DNA from: Volutella citrinella
Lineage: Eukaryota; Ascomycota; Sordariomycetes; Hypocreales; Nectriaceae
Direction of reading: 5' to 3'
NCBI GenBank assembly: GCA_034401135.1
Contig: JAWZSP010000008.1
Coordinates: forward strand, 3,410,001-3,474,000
DNA length: 64,000 nucleotides
The notes beneath the pieces were generated by a model, which searched no databases, was not told where the DNA came from, and saw nothing but the letters and a program-made list of their open reading frames with translations. A program made the position numbers and the translations under genes. Below, piece by piece: positions 1-11,757 of this stretch. Each line of letters opens with the position of its first letter. The first letter of the stretch is position 1.

Positions 1-24
1 TTCATTCCGGCCAGAACCGACACC

Positions 25-1623
25 ATGGGATCACGCGATGGCTCAGGCAAGCTGTCATTGTGCCTCACCAAGTCGAGGCGCGAGCTCTATAAACAGGGCG
101 CGGACTGGAACGTTGGCGGTATCAATTCACTGCCGGTTTACCTTGCCTCCGCAAAGGGTTCGCGCTTCAAAGTATGTGCACCTCCGAAGAAGCCACATCG
201 AGACGTGCTGACCAGTCGTTCCGAATAGGACTCGGAAGGCAATGAGTTGATTGACTTCATCTGCGGGTTCAGTGCCTCCAACTTGGGACACTGCCACCCG
301 CACATCGTTGAGGCCCAGATCAAGTCGGCTCAGTCGAGTAAGCCTTTCTTGGCCCTTTCCGCCGCCGCATTGCTGACCTCGCACTCTTTACAGTCACACT
401 GGCTAACATCGCCGGCATGTCGTCGGCTTGGCCACCCACCGCCCAGAGACTGTGCGAGACTTTTGGCTACGACAAGGTCACCGCTATGACGTCTGGCGCT
501 GAAGCTGCCGACACTGCCTGCAAACTCGCCCGTGGCTGGGGCATCCGTGTCAAGAAGATTGCCCCGCGCGATGTTCTGGTGCTCGGCGTGTCCGACAACT
601 ACCACGGCACCATTTCTGGTGTCTGGCCCCTCATGGAGAAGGAGGCCGGCTGGGAGAGTATGGTTGCCCTCAACTTATTGGACTGGTGTATGAATATGCA
701 AGGCTGACTCCAGGACAGGGTATGGGACCTTCAATTCCAACGTCACCAACCTGAATCCCAACACGGGCAAGGTCCTTCGCTACCACCACCCCGAAGACTT
801 TGAGGAGGTCTTTGAGCAGCTTGGGCACCGCATCGCAGGCGTCATCATGGAACCGCTTCATGGCACGGCCCGGTAGGTCCGCCTTGCTTCAACATCCGCC
901 CCCGTCTGCCGTTTGGATAGCCACTGACCCAGGAGTGAGCACAGGTCGATGCAGGAAGAGATCGACTTCTGCGTCGAGGTTCGCCAGCTCTGCAAAAAGC
1001 ACAGCATTCTATACGTTGCCGACGAGGTCCGGATGGGTTCTTGCAAGACTGGCAAGCGGCTGAGCTCTGACTGGCTTGGCCCTGAGAACAAGCCTGATCT
1101 CATTGCCATTGGCAAATCCATCACAAGCGGCGCCTACCCCGCGTCTTTTGTCCTCGGCTACAACGCTGTCATGGCCGACGTCCTGCCCTACGATACCCTG
1201 AGCACCTACTCCATGACGTCCATGGCCTGCGCCGTGGTCAACGCAACGCTGGACGTATGGCAAAGCGAGAATGTCACGGAGCGGGCCCTCGACGTTCACA
1301 GGAAGTGGGTCGAGGAGACATCAACCTGGAAAGTCCCCTACCTCCGATATGCCTCTGCATTTGGGGCCGATCTGAATCTCTTCCTGGACGAATCATGGAA
1401 GGAGCAAGGAGCCGACATCACAACTCGCCGCTTTTCCCTGCTCTGTGCTAGCAAGGGACTGCTCGCCTACCCCGGACCTGGCGGTCGTGTCAGGCTCGGC
1501 GTGGCCCTGACCATGTCTGACGAGGATTTGTACCAAGGTATGAGAATCCTGAAGGAGGCCTTGGATGAGCTGCCGCTGTACGGTTTCATCGAGGGGTCAG
1601 AGGAGACTGTTGGTGGATTCTAG
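25..1623 (+). CDS. Class III (PLP) aminotransferase, ornithine/GABA/putrescine aminotransferase-like
   Basis: Five exons read cleanly: 25-171, 229-337, 394-657, 719-872 and 945-1623, giving 450 residues, a normal length for the family. The start at 25 has a good context (ACACCATGG) and leads into NVGGINSLPVY and then DSEGNELIDF, the usual N-terminal signature. The glycine-rich cofactor region is TSGAEAADTACKLAR. The PLP aspartate is in VADEV and the Schiff-base lysine is in IAIGKSITSGAYPAS. The family moves an amino group from an omega-amino acid, diamine or ornithine to a 2-oxo acid. The substrate cannot be read from sequence. The apparent stop at 226-228 is only an intron acceptor. The motif DEVRMGSCKTGK departs from the common DEVQTGxGRTGK form. 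Neighbouring aldehyde dehydrogenase and agmatinase genes suggest an amine substrate (inference). Confidence 0.88.
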
Positions 1624-1942
1624 ACGTCTGGTGCTATTGCTAGTTTCGACAGTATTCAAAACAAGTGACTGATTTTTAAAACCCTCATTTCTACCACGGT
1701 GAACGAGTAATGAGATGTTTGATATGTTAGCATTTGTATTTGACCAGTGTTTTCTAATGAAAATTGACATTCAGCAAAGTTTTCGTCACCTGCCACCAAG
1801 GTGTCCGCCCTCAGGATGACGAGTTCAATGGGTGCTAATGCAAGAGTTAGCACAGGCTACCGCTGATGCTGGGAAATCATCGAGAAGGACCGCTTTTCCC
1901 AACACAAATCTTATTGCTCTATTTAATCTACATGATCAAACG
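1624..1942. other. Convergent 3' spacer
   Basis: This is the gap between the stops of the convergent aminotransferase and MFS genes. It is AT-rich just after the first stop. I see no gene or RNA in it, and it probably holds both polyadenylation regions. Confidence 0.5.
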
Positions 1943-3879
1943 CTAATGAAATGTCATTTCCTTCCTCAGGCTCTGCCCAAAGTACTGCAAAAAGGCCCAA
2001 ACAGGTATGATCAACAGTGTAATGCCAGCTTGGGTGACATAGGACCACGTGAAACCTGGAAACAGACTATCAGCACCTTTTGGAGAATTATCATGCACAA
2101 CGGGGGGGATGCTCACCCATAGTCTGCACCATGTACGTAATGAAACATGGCGAAGCAAACCCAGAAAGCTACGGAAGAGATCAGCTCTTGTCATGCGCAG
2201 CAGGGTGTATGGACTTACGCAGAACCACACAATGTAAAAATTGAAGATCTCGAGCGGATGATCAGGGTAGCAGTCAAAAAAGTATGTCGCGACAGTGGCA
2301 GCAACAACTTGGATCCCCATGCTCACTGCATGCGAACAGTCCTGTCAGCACTCAGGCGGGCTGCTGCGCGAAATACACCACAGAATGGGCGCCCAACTTA
2401 CAGAGAACAAAGCCCACTTGTCCCACAATCCAGTGCCATCTCCTTTCCACCGAAGCGCCCCAGAGAGCCAGACCCAGTGCCGTGACCACGGCGGCCGGGT
2501 AGCCGAGCCACAGACGCATCTCAGGAGTTCGCTCGTTGCCGTTGCGGTGAGCGAGTCTGGCAACGAGCCAGTCGCTCAGACGGCCCGACAGGAAGAATTC
2601 TGCAATGAGAAGGCCTACCAGGAGTCCATAGAAGAGGCCGCCTTGAACCACCGCGCTATCCTCGGCATAGGCCAAGGGGAGGATGGTCAAGATGCCACAA
2701 ATCCTATAATCCAGTGTTAGCCGACTCTTCGGGTCACAGGACGGGGGCTTGGAGCCGTGCGTACCACCAGTAAACAAAGAACACGGCCGAAGTGACACTG
2801 ATTATGAGCTTGGGGTAAGCTAGCAGCATGCAGAAGCGCAGAGCACCTTCATAGACGCGGGGGTGCTGAATGCCGGGGAGTTTGACAAGGGCCTAAATCG
2901 ATGTGAGTGGCGCGGGAAGCAAAGTCTTTTGGCGTGGGTTCAATATCATACAAACTTTGGGAGAGCCCTGGTCCGTGGGATGTCGTCGAGCGAGCGGCCT
3001 TGGCGCTCCCTCTCCACGACGAGGTCGCGAGGATACGCCGTCTCGGGCTGGAAGAGGACGATGGCGAGGAGAAGCACGCCAAATGCAATGAGGCATTGGT
3101 ACTGTGCCCATGCCGCGTTGGCTAACGCTGTGAAGCAGCCAACTGGTCGTATCGTCAGTTGCGTAATCTATAGGTAAGCAGGGGATGTGATGCCATTCAG
3201 ACTTACTGGAACCTCCAAGGACACACCCGACATCATTTGCGAGGACCCAGAGGCCTGCATTACGTCCGCGCTGGTGCTCCCAAGAAACGTCTCGCACCAT
3301 GGCAAATCCGACGCTCATGGTAGGGCCGGATCCGATGCCCTGCAGCAGCCGTAGGAACATGTAGGCGCCAAAGGAGATGCCATTGATAGTGAGGCAGCCA
3401 GTGGCTACGATGACCAACACGCAGCCGTAGATCATTACGGGACGCCGTCCGTAAATATCACCAAAGGATACGAAAATGAGCGTGCCGACGGCCAGGCCTA
3501 GGGACGCGACGCCGACCGCCCAGCTCACCGTCGCGTAGGTCTCGCCAAACTGCTCCGCAAGCTGGGGGAGCGTTCCGGCAATGATGCCATTGATGTACAT
3601 TGACATGAAGTTGGCAAAAATGGCAATCAGGATGACGAGCCACTTCAGCGCTCGGGGCCAGTTGAGGGGATCGAGGGGGTCGTTGGTCGGCGTGGGCGAC
3701 AGGGGGATGCCGTATGGTTCGAGGCGTGTCTCTGCGCAGGATGTATGGCCCGGAAGACTGCCAGTCTTGGCCAGTTCAACGTTGATAGACCCGGTATCTG
3801 TAGCGGTAGGGTCGGTCATCTTGGCCTTTTCCAAATCACAGGCGCTAGGGTTGGAAGTAGTGGCTGTCGGGCTGGGCAT
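1943..3879 (-). CDS. MFS transporter (DHA1-like, drug/polyamine type)
   Basis: About seven exons. The first runs 3879-3207 and ends at a GTAAGT donor. A hydrophilic tail leads to the DPLNWPR motif that precedes helix 1 in fungal DHA1 carriers. The loop 2-3 motif is FGDIYGRRP, and helix 4/5 has RLLQGIGSGPTMSVGF. The middle exon carries GRLSDWLVARLA and TPEMRLWL, typical of the second half. Helices 9-12 continue through TYFFDCYPDH and FTWSYVTQAG to a stop at 1943. By splicing I could join all parts in frame, so the gene looks intact at roughly 500 residues. One donor (near 2764, GTACGC) is weak but acceptable. It is a plasma-membrane or vacuolar proton-coupled carrier. The substrate is unknown. 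Position next to amine-metabolism genes fits uptake or export of an amine (inference). Confidence 0.85.
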
Positions 3880-4987
3880 GTCTCGCGCTGCGACGTGGCA
3901 ATGTTATGGACACCGAGATGTAGCTAAGTACTAATTATAGTAGAACGCGCCCCGAATATGCAAAGAAGCCAAGCACGGGATCAATGCCATCATTGCCATT
4001 GCACTTATATCAACCTATTGTGCTGGGGAGTCGATATGGCTGGCTTAAGCATGACTTGTTGCGATAGCCGCCGGTCTCTGGGAGTGACGCTAGATTGCGG
4101 GGCCAATTCCCCAATGAAGCAATAAGCGCCGCATCCGCTTATCTGATGAGTGGCATTATGTACAAGTAACTTAGTTGAATGCACGGTGTGTGCGCTAGTG
4201 AGATGTGGTAACCACACGCCCCCTTCCCGAAGGCGTGCGCAGGGTCAACCAAGTTCGTCTGTGAAGGAGGACGCGACAAGGTATTTGACACGACAAGTCT
4301 ATGTCATCTCAGTTAGCACATGTCTCGGTAAACTGCGCTCGAAAAATACTAGATCTACAAGCCACGATGTGTCCTTTCGTGTTTGGGATGGACAAAAACG
4401 ACATTACTAAAGGCGCAATCACACCCAGAACGAGGGAGCTGAATATCGACACAGGGAGGGAGATTTTTTTCTCATAGTCGTATGTTTGCCAGCACCTGTC
4501 CAGCCTCTCGCGACGAAGCCAAGATCCTGACTGCATCGCCCATTGCATCTCCGTTGCCGCTTGTATTTGGTTTCGTCGGCAGACCTACCCCGCAACCCCG
4601 GACTCTGTCGGTCCGTAAACGGTCCGGTGGCTGGCTTCGATGGTCTGGAGGTGATGTGGCCCAGTGCGTCGGTGCCTTTGGCCGTAAGGTGGATTGGGAT
4701 TGGTACGCTTATGCTCGGCTCACGGGTAAGCTTTCGCGAGTCAATTGCCGCTGTCTCCACTACGATTCCCGAAGAGATTCCTTGGTGTAATGTCGAAGGG
4801 GGCTTGCAACAATAGAAAGAGATTCACAACCTCCTTGAACTTGAGGCTGCGATCTTACACCTGATTGTTATGCACAGGAATACAACAAAATTAGCACATT
4901 GCTGGAACAATTTCTGCAGAGTGGACTCGACTGTTCAGTGGATATGTCTGACATCATCTTGGTCTAATCTAAGCGCGCAGTGGCCCA
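3880..4987. other. MFS promoter / ALDH 3' spacer
   Basis: This spacer holds the upstream region of the MFS gene (minus strand) and the 3' side of the aldehyde dehydrogenase. No convincing coding region is present. The open frames at 4419-4815 are short and lack recognisable motifs. A CGGTCCG pair lies at 4609-4626 and is listed separately. Confidence 0.5.
4609..4627 (+). promoter_or_regulatory. Paired CGGTCCG boxes upstream of the MFS gene
   Basis: CGGTCCG occurs at 4609-4615 and again at 4620-4626, an 11 bp step of about one helical turn. Each is CGG-N1-CCG, an inverted pair of the CGG triplets that Zn2Cys6 proteins bind. They lie about 730 nt upstream of the MFS start. The same 7-mer is paired again in the ALDH/regulator promoter. 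Function is inferred. Confidence 0.4.
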
Positions 4988-6644
4988 TCATCCCACAATC
5001 TGCTTGTTCATGAACAGTGTTTGTACGTTGCAGAATCCCTTGAGGCCGTTGGACCCCCACTCCGAACCGATACCGCTTTCCTTGTGTCCTCCAAAGGGAG
5101 CAATGGGCGACAAGTCAAAGTGCGTGTTTATCCAAACGCTGCCTGACTGGATTTCCTTGCCCATAGCAATAGCCTTGTCGATATCGTTGGACCAAATGGA
5201 TGCTCCGAGGCCCAGAGTGGTATTATTGGCCCGGCGAATAACCTCTTCCTCTGTCTTCCACGACAAAAGGGGCACGATGGGGCCAAAGGGCTCCTCAACG
5301 ACGATGCGTGAGTCCTCCGGGGGGCGGTCGATGACGGTGGGCGTAATATAGTAGCCACCGGCGGGCTCGGGCTCCATCTTGCCGCCGGTAGCGACTTTCC
5401 AGCCCTGTTTCTCAATGTCATCAAAGAATGTCTTGACGCGGTCGTACTGCATCCTGTTTTGCAGAGGGCCGTGGGTGGTTCCCTTGTTGGAGCCGTCGCC
5501 GATGGTAAACGCCTTTACGTGACGGACTAGGGCGTCGCGGAACTCTTCAAAAATGGACTCGTGGACGTAGATGCGTTTAAGATTGAGGCAGATCTGGCCG
5601 GAGTTGAGAAAGGCGAAAAACGCAACCTTCTCGGCGACCTTGTCGATATTGACGTCGGGATGCACAATGGCAGGATCGTTGCCGCCACTGCCCACACGTT
5701 AGCAACTTGGCCATTGCCGTTCAGGCGAGATCCCAGGTTATAGAGGCGAGGCTGCTTACAGTTCCAGAGTCACTCGCTTGAGGGTAGTACTTGCGCTGCG
5801 CAGCACGGCCTTGCCGGTGGCAGTAGAGCCCGTAAAGCTGATCTTATCGATGCCGGGGTGACTGGTGATCCAGGGGCCCAGATCGTCGCCGCCGCTCAGA
5901 GACTGGACCACGCCGGGAGGGAAGAAGCGCTGGGCAAGCTCAACAAGCTTGAGGCCGCAGTATGGAGTAAATGGGCTGGTCAGTCTGTTAGCCGCAAGGG
6001 ACGGGAGGTGGTGCTTGGATTCTTTCAGTCCGTCACTCACGAGGGCTTGATGATGATGACGTTGCCAGTTAATAGAGCAGGGGCGATTTTGCCCGTGGCC
6101 AGGAGCAGTGGAAAGTTCCATGGCACAATGGCGGCGACGATGCCAATGGGAGTGTAGCGAGTAACGACCTTGCGCTTCTCATTCTCCTCGATTACGTCCT
6201 CCGGGATGGCGATGTTGGCCATGCCGCGAATCCACTCAATGGCTGCATCCGTCTCGGCATCAGCTTGCGGCGTCTGATATCGTCAGAATCGTGTCACACC
6301 CGACAGCACCGCACCGCGGGGATAGAACAACGTACGGGCTTGCCTTGCTCAAAGGTCAGGAGATCACGGAACTCGGTGCGTAGTTCGTCGATGGCATCGG
6401 CGAAGGCCAAGACGAGCTTCCGACGCTCCTCATAGGGAACTTTGGACCATCCGGGCAGGGCCTGCTTGGCGGCGGCGACGGCTCGGTCGAGGTGCTCATG
6501 TGTGGACAAGGGCACCTCGGCGGACTCCTCGAGATTGGCGGGGTTGATAGCACGTCGCGTGTTGCTGGTGGGCGCCGATTCGCCGTTTATGATTTGGACG
6601 TAGTTGTCCTTGACATTCAAGGTGGTCGTCTTGTGGGTCGGCAT
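4988..6644 (-). CDS. NAD(P)+-dependent aldehyde dehydrogenase
   Basis: The start is the ATG at 6644 (MPTHKTTTL), chosen over in-frame 6710 because family proteins begin near this point. Four exons can be joined. Exon 1 ends after LLTFEQGKP. Exon 2 carries [19 protein letters not shown], the cofactor-binding region. Exon 3 has [11 protein letters not shown] and ends at VTLEL, where the catalytic Glu sits just before an intron. The last exon begins GGNDPAIV and holds the catalytic Cys in [11 protein letters not shown], then [11 protein letters not shown]. It ends with the C-terminal [10 protein letters not shown] motif. Length is about 470-480 residues, normal for the superfamily. It oxidises an aldehyde to the acid in the cytosol. 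Beside an aminotransferase and an agmatinase, 4-aminobutanal is a reasonable substrate (inference). It is divergent from the Zn2Cys6 gene at 7486. Confidence 0.92.
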
Positions 6645-7485
6645 CTCTGCTCTGGGGCAATGGGTGTGTATGACTGACAATGTTCGATACCAAGCAAGGG
6701 GAGTTGACACTGTGGTCTAGTGAAGTCTGAGAGAGTCTACCCCAGACTGGGATCTCGGGGCCTATATACACAGAACAGGGGGGAATTGCCGTTCTTCCTA
6801 TCTCAGTCATGTCACTCCACTCAGTGCCTCCCCCGGCAAACCCACAAGGGGTATTGGCTCTGGGAGACTACTATGTAGACGAAACTTATTCGTGGGGTAG
6901 GCTCCAATTTCCCAAAATGGGAATGCTCCCCGCATTCAACCCGAACCGACGGTCCGACCGTTTTGCGGTCCGGACTTCGGGTCCCACGAACGCGACTAGG
7001 AAATGGCAGCGTGCCGACAGCCAAGATGAATACATCCATCATTATACATGGCATGGCGGACCTGCAGACGACCCTTGATGCCGTCATAAGCCACCGCTCC
7101 ACCGAACATGCACCTTCTCGCAACTGGCAACAAGCAAGCGCGTATCGGTGGCTGCTCTCTTGGCGGCGAATTATTCATATTGCATATGGAGCTATATTCG
7201 AGAATCGACCACATCATCCAGGCCAGGGGCGTCTAGGCAATAATACCCGACCTTAGTTGAGTTTCGCCGCCAAGGTTACGGGGTCTGGTGCACCATTTCA
7301 GCAAAGTTGGTCTGGGGGTACCGGCAAGCCTTGAGCTAGGGGGCGGTAAACAGGTAACAGGGGGGTTAGCGCATCATGGCGTCACATGACCAATTGCCAG
7401 TGGAGGCGTGTCAAGTCTCTCCCGACTCCAATGTGGGAAGGGCATGACGCAGTATAATAATTGATCCTTGCACCTCCACGGGAAA
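6645..7485. other. Divergent promoter region, ALDH / Zn2Cys6 regulator
   Basis: These 841 nt separate the two divergently transcribed starts. I see no coding region. A dense group of CGG/CCG triplets sits at 6941-6981 and is listed separately. Confidence 0.6.
6950..6981. promoter_or_regulatory. CGG/CCG palindrome cluster, candidate Zn2Cys6 binding sites
   Basis: CGGTCCGACCG at 6950-6960 is CGG-N5-CCG. CGGTCCG recurs at 6966-6972, and CCGGACTTCGG at 6970-6980 is the everted form CCG-N5-CGG. Paired CGG triplets with a fixed gap are the classic target of dimeric Zn2Cys6 proteins. The group is about 306 nt from the ALDH start and about 505 nt from the regulator start. Binding by the adjacent regulator is inference. 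Confidence 0.5.
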
Positions 7486-9476
7486 ATGCCCCAGACCAGC
7501 CCAGACGTTGTGCGCGGCCAGCCAGCCCCTCAACACAGTCGCTTCCCATGCAAGAAATGTCAAAAATCCAAGCGAAAGGTGTCTTGACCTGCGGCGGCGA
7601 GACCATGGCGCCCTTCTGACGTGATTGATAGTGCGACAAGCGGAGGCCTCAATGTTCGCGATGCGAGAAGCTGGGTGCCGTATGCGAGGCGGCTCAGGAC
7701 CGAGCACGATGGAAGATTGATACACCGCACACTTATCCGGCCAAGGCGCATACGACGACGTCCAATGAAGCTATCCAGCCGACCATGGCCGTCGCCAGCG
7801 AGGACCCGGACCCGGACCCGGACATGGACATGGGTCGGGGCGCGGACTATGCTATGCAACAGTTCCTCGACCAGCCTCTCGGCGAGTCTCTCCAAGAGCT
7901 GCCAGTACATCCGGTGGATGAGACCGCTGCCATAGACCCGGTAATGCTGGATCAAAACGAAGTTGATGCATCGAGCTCAAACTACGAACCGCCAATGGGC
8001 TCGCATGATGGCCTCTCCGTGCTTCCATTCGACTGGATGCAAACAGGCATGACTCCTTCGCCGCTCGGCTCGCTCATGTTCGACTTCCCACCCAACCTGC
8101 GTCCCCCTCTGGAGGCTTCCGTGGAAGAGCCCACGACGTCCTTGGGTGGGCAGCAGCCATCCGACAGCTTCACCGCAAGCATCGACTCCATCGCTGTCGA
8201 CATGGAGCGCCGGCATCCGCAGCAGTCAGCAGCGCGCAGTGCCACACAGCTCAAGGCCCTCTGGAAGTCGTGGACAAGGGAAATCGCCCCGTTCCTCACC
8301 CCATTCGAGGAGCGCCACGACAATCCCTTTATCCGCGACATGGGACAGAGCGCCGAGAGAAGTCCAGCCACGCTCAAGGCCATCCTCCTCGTGGTCTACG
8401 TGATCCTGCGACGTGACCGCCCCGACATGGACGGACCATTGGGCCACTACCTCGAGGCGAGCGCCCAAGACCATCGTCGCGAACTAGAAGAAGGCGGCTG
8501 GGGGGTGGCGAGCCCGTCACCGAACCAGCCGGCCGAGCGCCTCGACGCATTCGCGACGGTGATTGCGCACTGCATGGCCCTGGTTGCGACGGGCGACATT
8601 GCATTGCTTGCTTTTTACGTCGAGTGCGCCACGGTACTCTGCCAGGCGCACTTTCGGACCGTCTCGCACGACACAAGCTTCCTGTACCTGGTCAAGATGC
8701 TGGGCTTCATGCAGAATGCGCTCCTGTTCCGCGCCTCCAGCCCCCAGCTCAACGCACCGGACTACCTCTCGACTGCCCTCGAGCTGCCCGACCATCACGC
8801 GGACCTGCTCTACCGACTAGGCGCCAGCTCTAGCCGCCATAGTGGCTGCTTCCGGGATATAGATCTCTTCTCCGGCCTGTCCGCCACAACGGCGAGCATC
8901 CTGCACACACTGGGTGTGTTGATCAACAAGCAGGCGCGCATGGAGCAGCACCTGGAGCACATGGGCGACGAACCCGCTCAGGCGCGTTCCTTCATGTCCC
9001 AGGTCGATGGGCTTGAGGCGCGTCTACAACGCCATGTCGCCCTGGTTGGCAGTCGGGGCTCGGAGGGAGAGGACCCCGGAGCCCCCGCCGACAGAGACAC
9101 GGCCGTGGCATTTTGCCTCCACCGGTACAACGAGGCTGTCGTGTGGAGCGCCCACGTGCTGTTCCTCCACAGCCTCAAGGGCGTCTCTCCTGATGCCGAC
9201 GCGCAGCTGCAGCAGAATGTCGAGACGATACTCGACACGTGCGCCGAGATACCCCAGGACAGCCCGGTAGCGCCCATAATTGTATTCCCTCTCGTGGTGG
9301 GCGGGATGAGAGTGAGGAAGCCGCTGTATCGCGAGTTTGTCATCAATAGACTGGAGAGAATGTGTAATCGCGGGTTGACCAACACGAGCGAGGTTGTCCG
9401 GGAGCTGGAGACGTGGTGGGCTGGTGCGAGGATTGCAACCGAGCCTCTAGCCTTTACGAAGCAAATAATAATTTGA
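7486..9476 (+). CDS. Zn2Cys6 (GAL4-type) transcription factor
   Basis: The start at 7486 (MPQTSPDVV) was found by tracing the zinc cluster upstream of the long open frame. Exon 1 is 7486-7578 and the intron is 7579-7631, 53 nt. The intron splits the zinc cluster: CKKCQKSKRK before it, then CDKRRPQCSRCEKLGAVC after it. The spacing is C-X2-C-X6-C-X6-C-X2-C-X6-C. Read without this intron the gene looks as if it had lost its DNA-binding domain. The acidic stretch DPDPDPDMDMG follows. The rest, to the stop at 9476, is a helical regulatory region with a conserved C-terminal part. The total is about 645 residues. It probably acts in the nucleus on neighbouring genes, given its divergence from the ALDH and the CGG boxes between them (inference). 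The family of the middle region could also be aflatoxin-regulator-like. Confidence 0.88.
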
Positions 9477-9881
9477 CAAAATCATATTGGCTGAGGCCCT
9501 GCGTGAGTGATTTTGGGCATTGACCAAGCCCAGAGATATCCTCTGCCATTTGTGCACGAGTCTAGCGGTTCTGTCCGCCGCCGACGCCCTCCTTGGCCTG
9601 ACACTGCGGCGCGCTCCTTGGTTGGTTCTCTGGGTTGTGCGGCAGTTATTGCTGCATTGGGAAATGTATCCACAGACTCGTTTGTTTGTTGGACTACCAT
9701 CCACGCACGGCGTTCACACTCTGGGCACTCGCACGTCTTTTTTGTTCGCCCGCTCCTCACACAGTTTTCTTCCACACTTGTTTGACGATCCCCGTGGTAT
9801 CTTTGCCGGAAACACTTGCAGGCGCACTTTTTCTTTTACTGCAAAAAAGAAAGAAAGAAAACAACCAGCAACATCCATCCA
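9477..9881. other. Spacer, regulator 3' end to MATE promoter
   Basis: No gene is seen in this stretch. An A-rich run (AAAAAAGAAAGAAAGAAAA, about 9842-9860) lies just upstream of the MATE start codon, as is common in fungal 5' leaders. Confidence 0.4.
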
Positions 9882-11757
9882 ATGTCGTCTCACGGAACTC
9901 ACACAAAGCAGGGTGCGCTCACCACTACCACCCACGAGACGTCGCCACTTCTTCGCCATGTTCCAATTTACGACGCACGACCGCCTCACCATGTTGCAGG
10001 GGTTTCTCTACGGGGAGAGATCATACTGCTCCTCCGAGCCGCAATACCCGTCAAGACTCCCAAGACTCACATTGCTACCGCCATTGCTAACCCCCCTTCA
10101 CAGATCTCGGGAGGCTATCTCTTGCAAAACTCGATACAGCTGGCCAGCATCACCATCATCGGGTGGCTGGGGCCCCTGGAACTGTCCATTGCCGCTTCAG
10201 GCATCATGATTGCCGTGTGCACGGGCTGGCTGCTGGCTATTGGCGGCACCACGGCGATTGGTTAGTGTCCTCCTGCGATCCCTTTTTGATCTGTGAGCCA
10301 GCCAGGCAAACTTACGCAAGAAGACGCTCTCGGTTCGCGATCCCACGTCGACGGAGATAGGAACGGCGAGCTGGGCCGTCTAGTCCAGCTCTGCTTTGCC
10401 GTCCTCACCCTCCTCTACATTCCCATTGTGCTTCTCTGGTGCTTCATCGGGCCCATACTCGTTCGATGCGGGCAACCAAGCGATCTCGCCTACGGAACGC
10501 AAACCTTTCTACGGCTGCTGGCACCGGGCGGCCTGGGTTATATCTACTTTGAATCTCTTAAAAAGTATCTCCAGTGTCAAGGTGCGAGAGTATGCTTTTT
10601 GTCTTGGGCCCTTTCGCGCGGCTGACTTGCTACACAGACATTCGCACCCCGGGCGCAATTGTGCTGCTTGTCGTGGCCGTGATCAATGTCCCGATCTGCT
10701 GGACTTTTACACACAAACTGGAATACGGCCTGGCTGGTGGCGTTCTGGCGACCGGGGCCATGTACTGGCTCGCCTTCATCCTACTGCTCTCATACGCGTT
10801 TGTCATTCGTGAGCGGTGCTCTTGGGAACCCCCCTCGCCCAAAACCTTTCACGACATTGGACCATTCTTCAAACTTGCCATGCTTGGCATCGTCATGGTC
10901 GGAGCGGAATGGTGGGGATTCGAGTTGATTGCCGTCGCCGCGGGAGTCTTGGGCCCCGTACCTGTGGCTGCGCAGTCCATCTTGATGACAGTCGACACCA
11001 TCCTCGCCCTCGTTCCATTTGGGTAACCTTCCCCGACCCGTTCATGTGCGCAAGAAACCCCAGATGTCGGCTAACACGCAGGCCCAAAGCCTAGGTGTGG
11101 CGTCGACCAACCGCATAGCGGGCTTGCTTGGTTGTGGCAAGAGGAAGCAGGCTCGCAAGGCTGCATTGGCCTCATCTTGTCTCGCATTTGCCAATGGGTG
11201 CACGACCATGACTCTGGTCATGGTTGGCCGCGGTCTCATTGCCCGTGTCTTCACGGTGTGCCTCTTGCTCTTCATCCTGTCAAACACCAAGCTAACCGAA
11301 CTTGCAGGACGACGACAAGGTCATTGAGATGGCTGTCGCTGTTTTCCCTTGGGGAGCCGCCTTTCAGGTTGTCGACAGCCTGCAAGCTGCTAATTCTGGC
11401 TGCCTACGAGGCATTGGTCGGGCAGACATTGGAGCGCGCTTCAACCTGTTTGCCTACTACGGTAAGTGTGCTATCCTGACAATGCCTTCCCTGGAGAGAG
11501 CTCATAGTTGCTAGTGGTTGCGATTCCTCTTGGGCTGTTGACTGGCTTTTATTTTGAGTGGGGGCTCCACGGATTGTGGTTTGGGGTAAGTCGCCTCCAT
11601 CTCTAGGTGTTTGTATGGCTAACTGTTGATGTCCACCTAGCTTGCGGTCGCTTTGGCCATTGTTGGCTTTGGAGAATTTGCCCTCGTCAACTATGTGTCA
11701 TGGGACCGTTATGTAGACTACGAGGCGGTGGAGCAGCAACCTGAGAGAGAGTCTTGA
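9882..11757 (+). CDS. MATE family multidrug/organic cation efflux transporter
   Basis: The start MSSHGTHTKQ at 9882 has a short acidic/threonine tail, ending ETSPLLR, before helix 1. After a first intron (about 10051-10102) the signature YLLQNSIQLASI appears, followed by LAIGGTTAI, the hallmark of the first MATE repeat. The second repeat includes EWWGFELIAVAAGVLG and VPVAAQSILM, then NRIAGLLG. Introns join in frame through SLKKYLQCQ to DIRTPG and onward. The last exons read LTGFYFEWGLHGLWFG and end in a charged tail at 11757. The expected LCSQAYG after the TALD-like site is replaced by LGSRSHVDGD, an oddity for this family. It is a polytopic exporter in the plasma or vacuolar membrane, coupled to H+ or Na+. 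It may export a toxic amine or drug (inference). Confidence 0.87.

Noticed and set aside
226..228. In-frame stop in the class III aminotransferase
   Set aside because: It is the acceptor of a 57-nt intron (172-228); splicing restores the reading frame.
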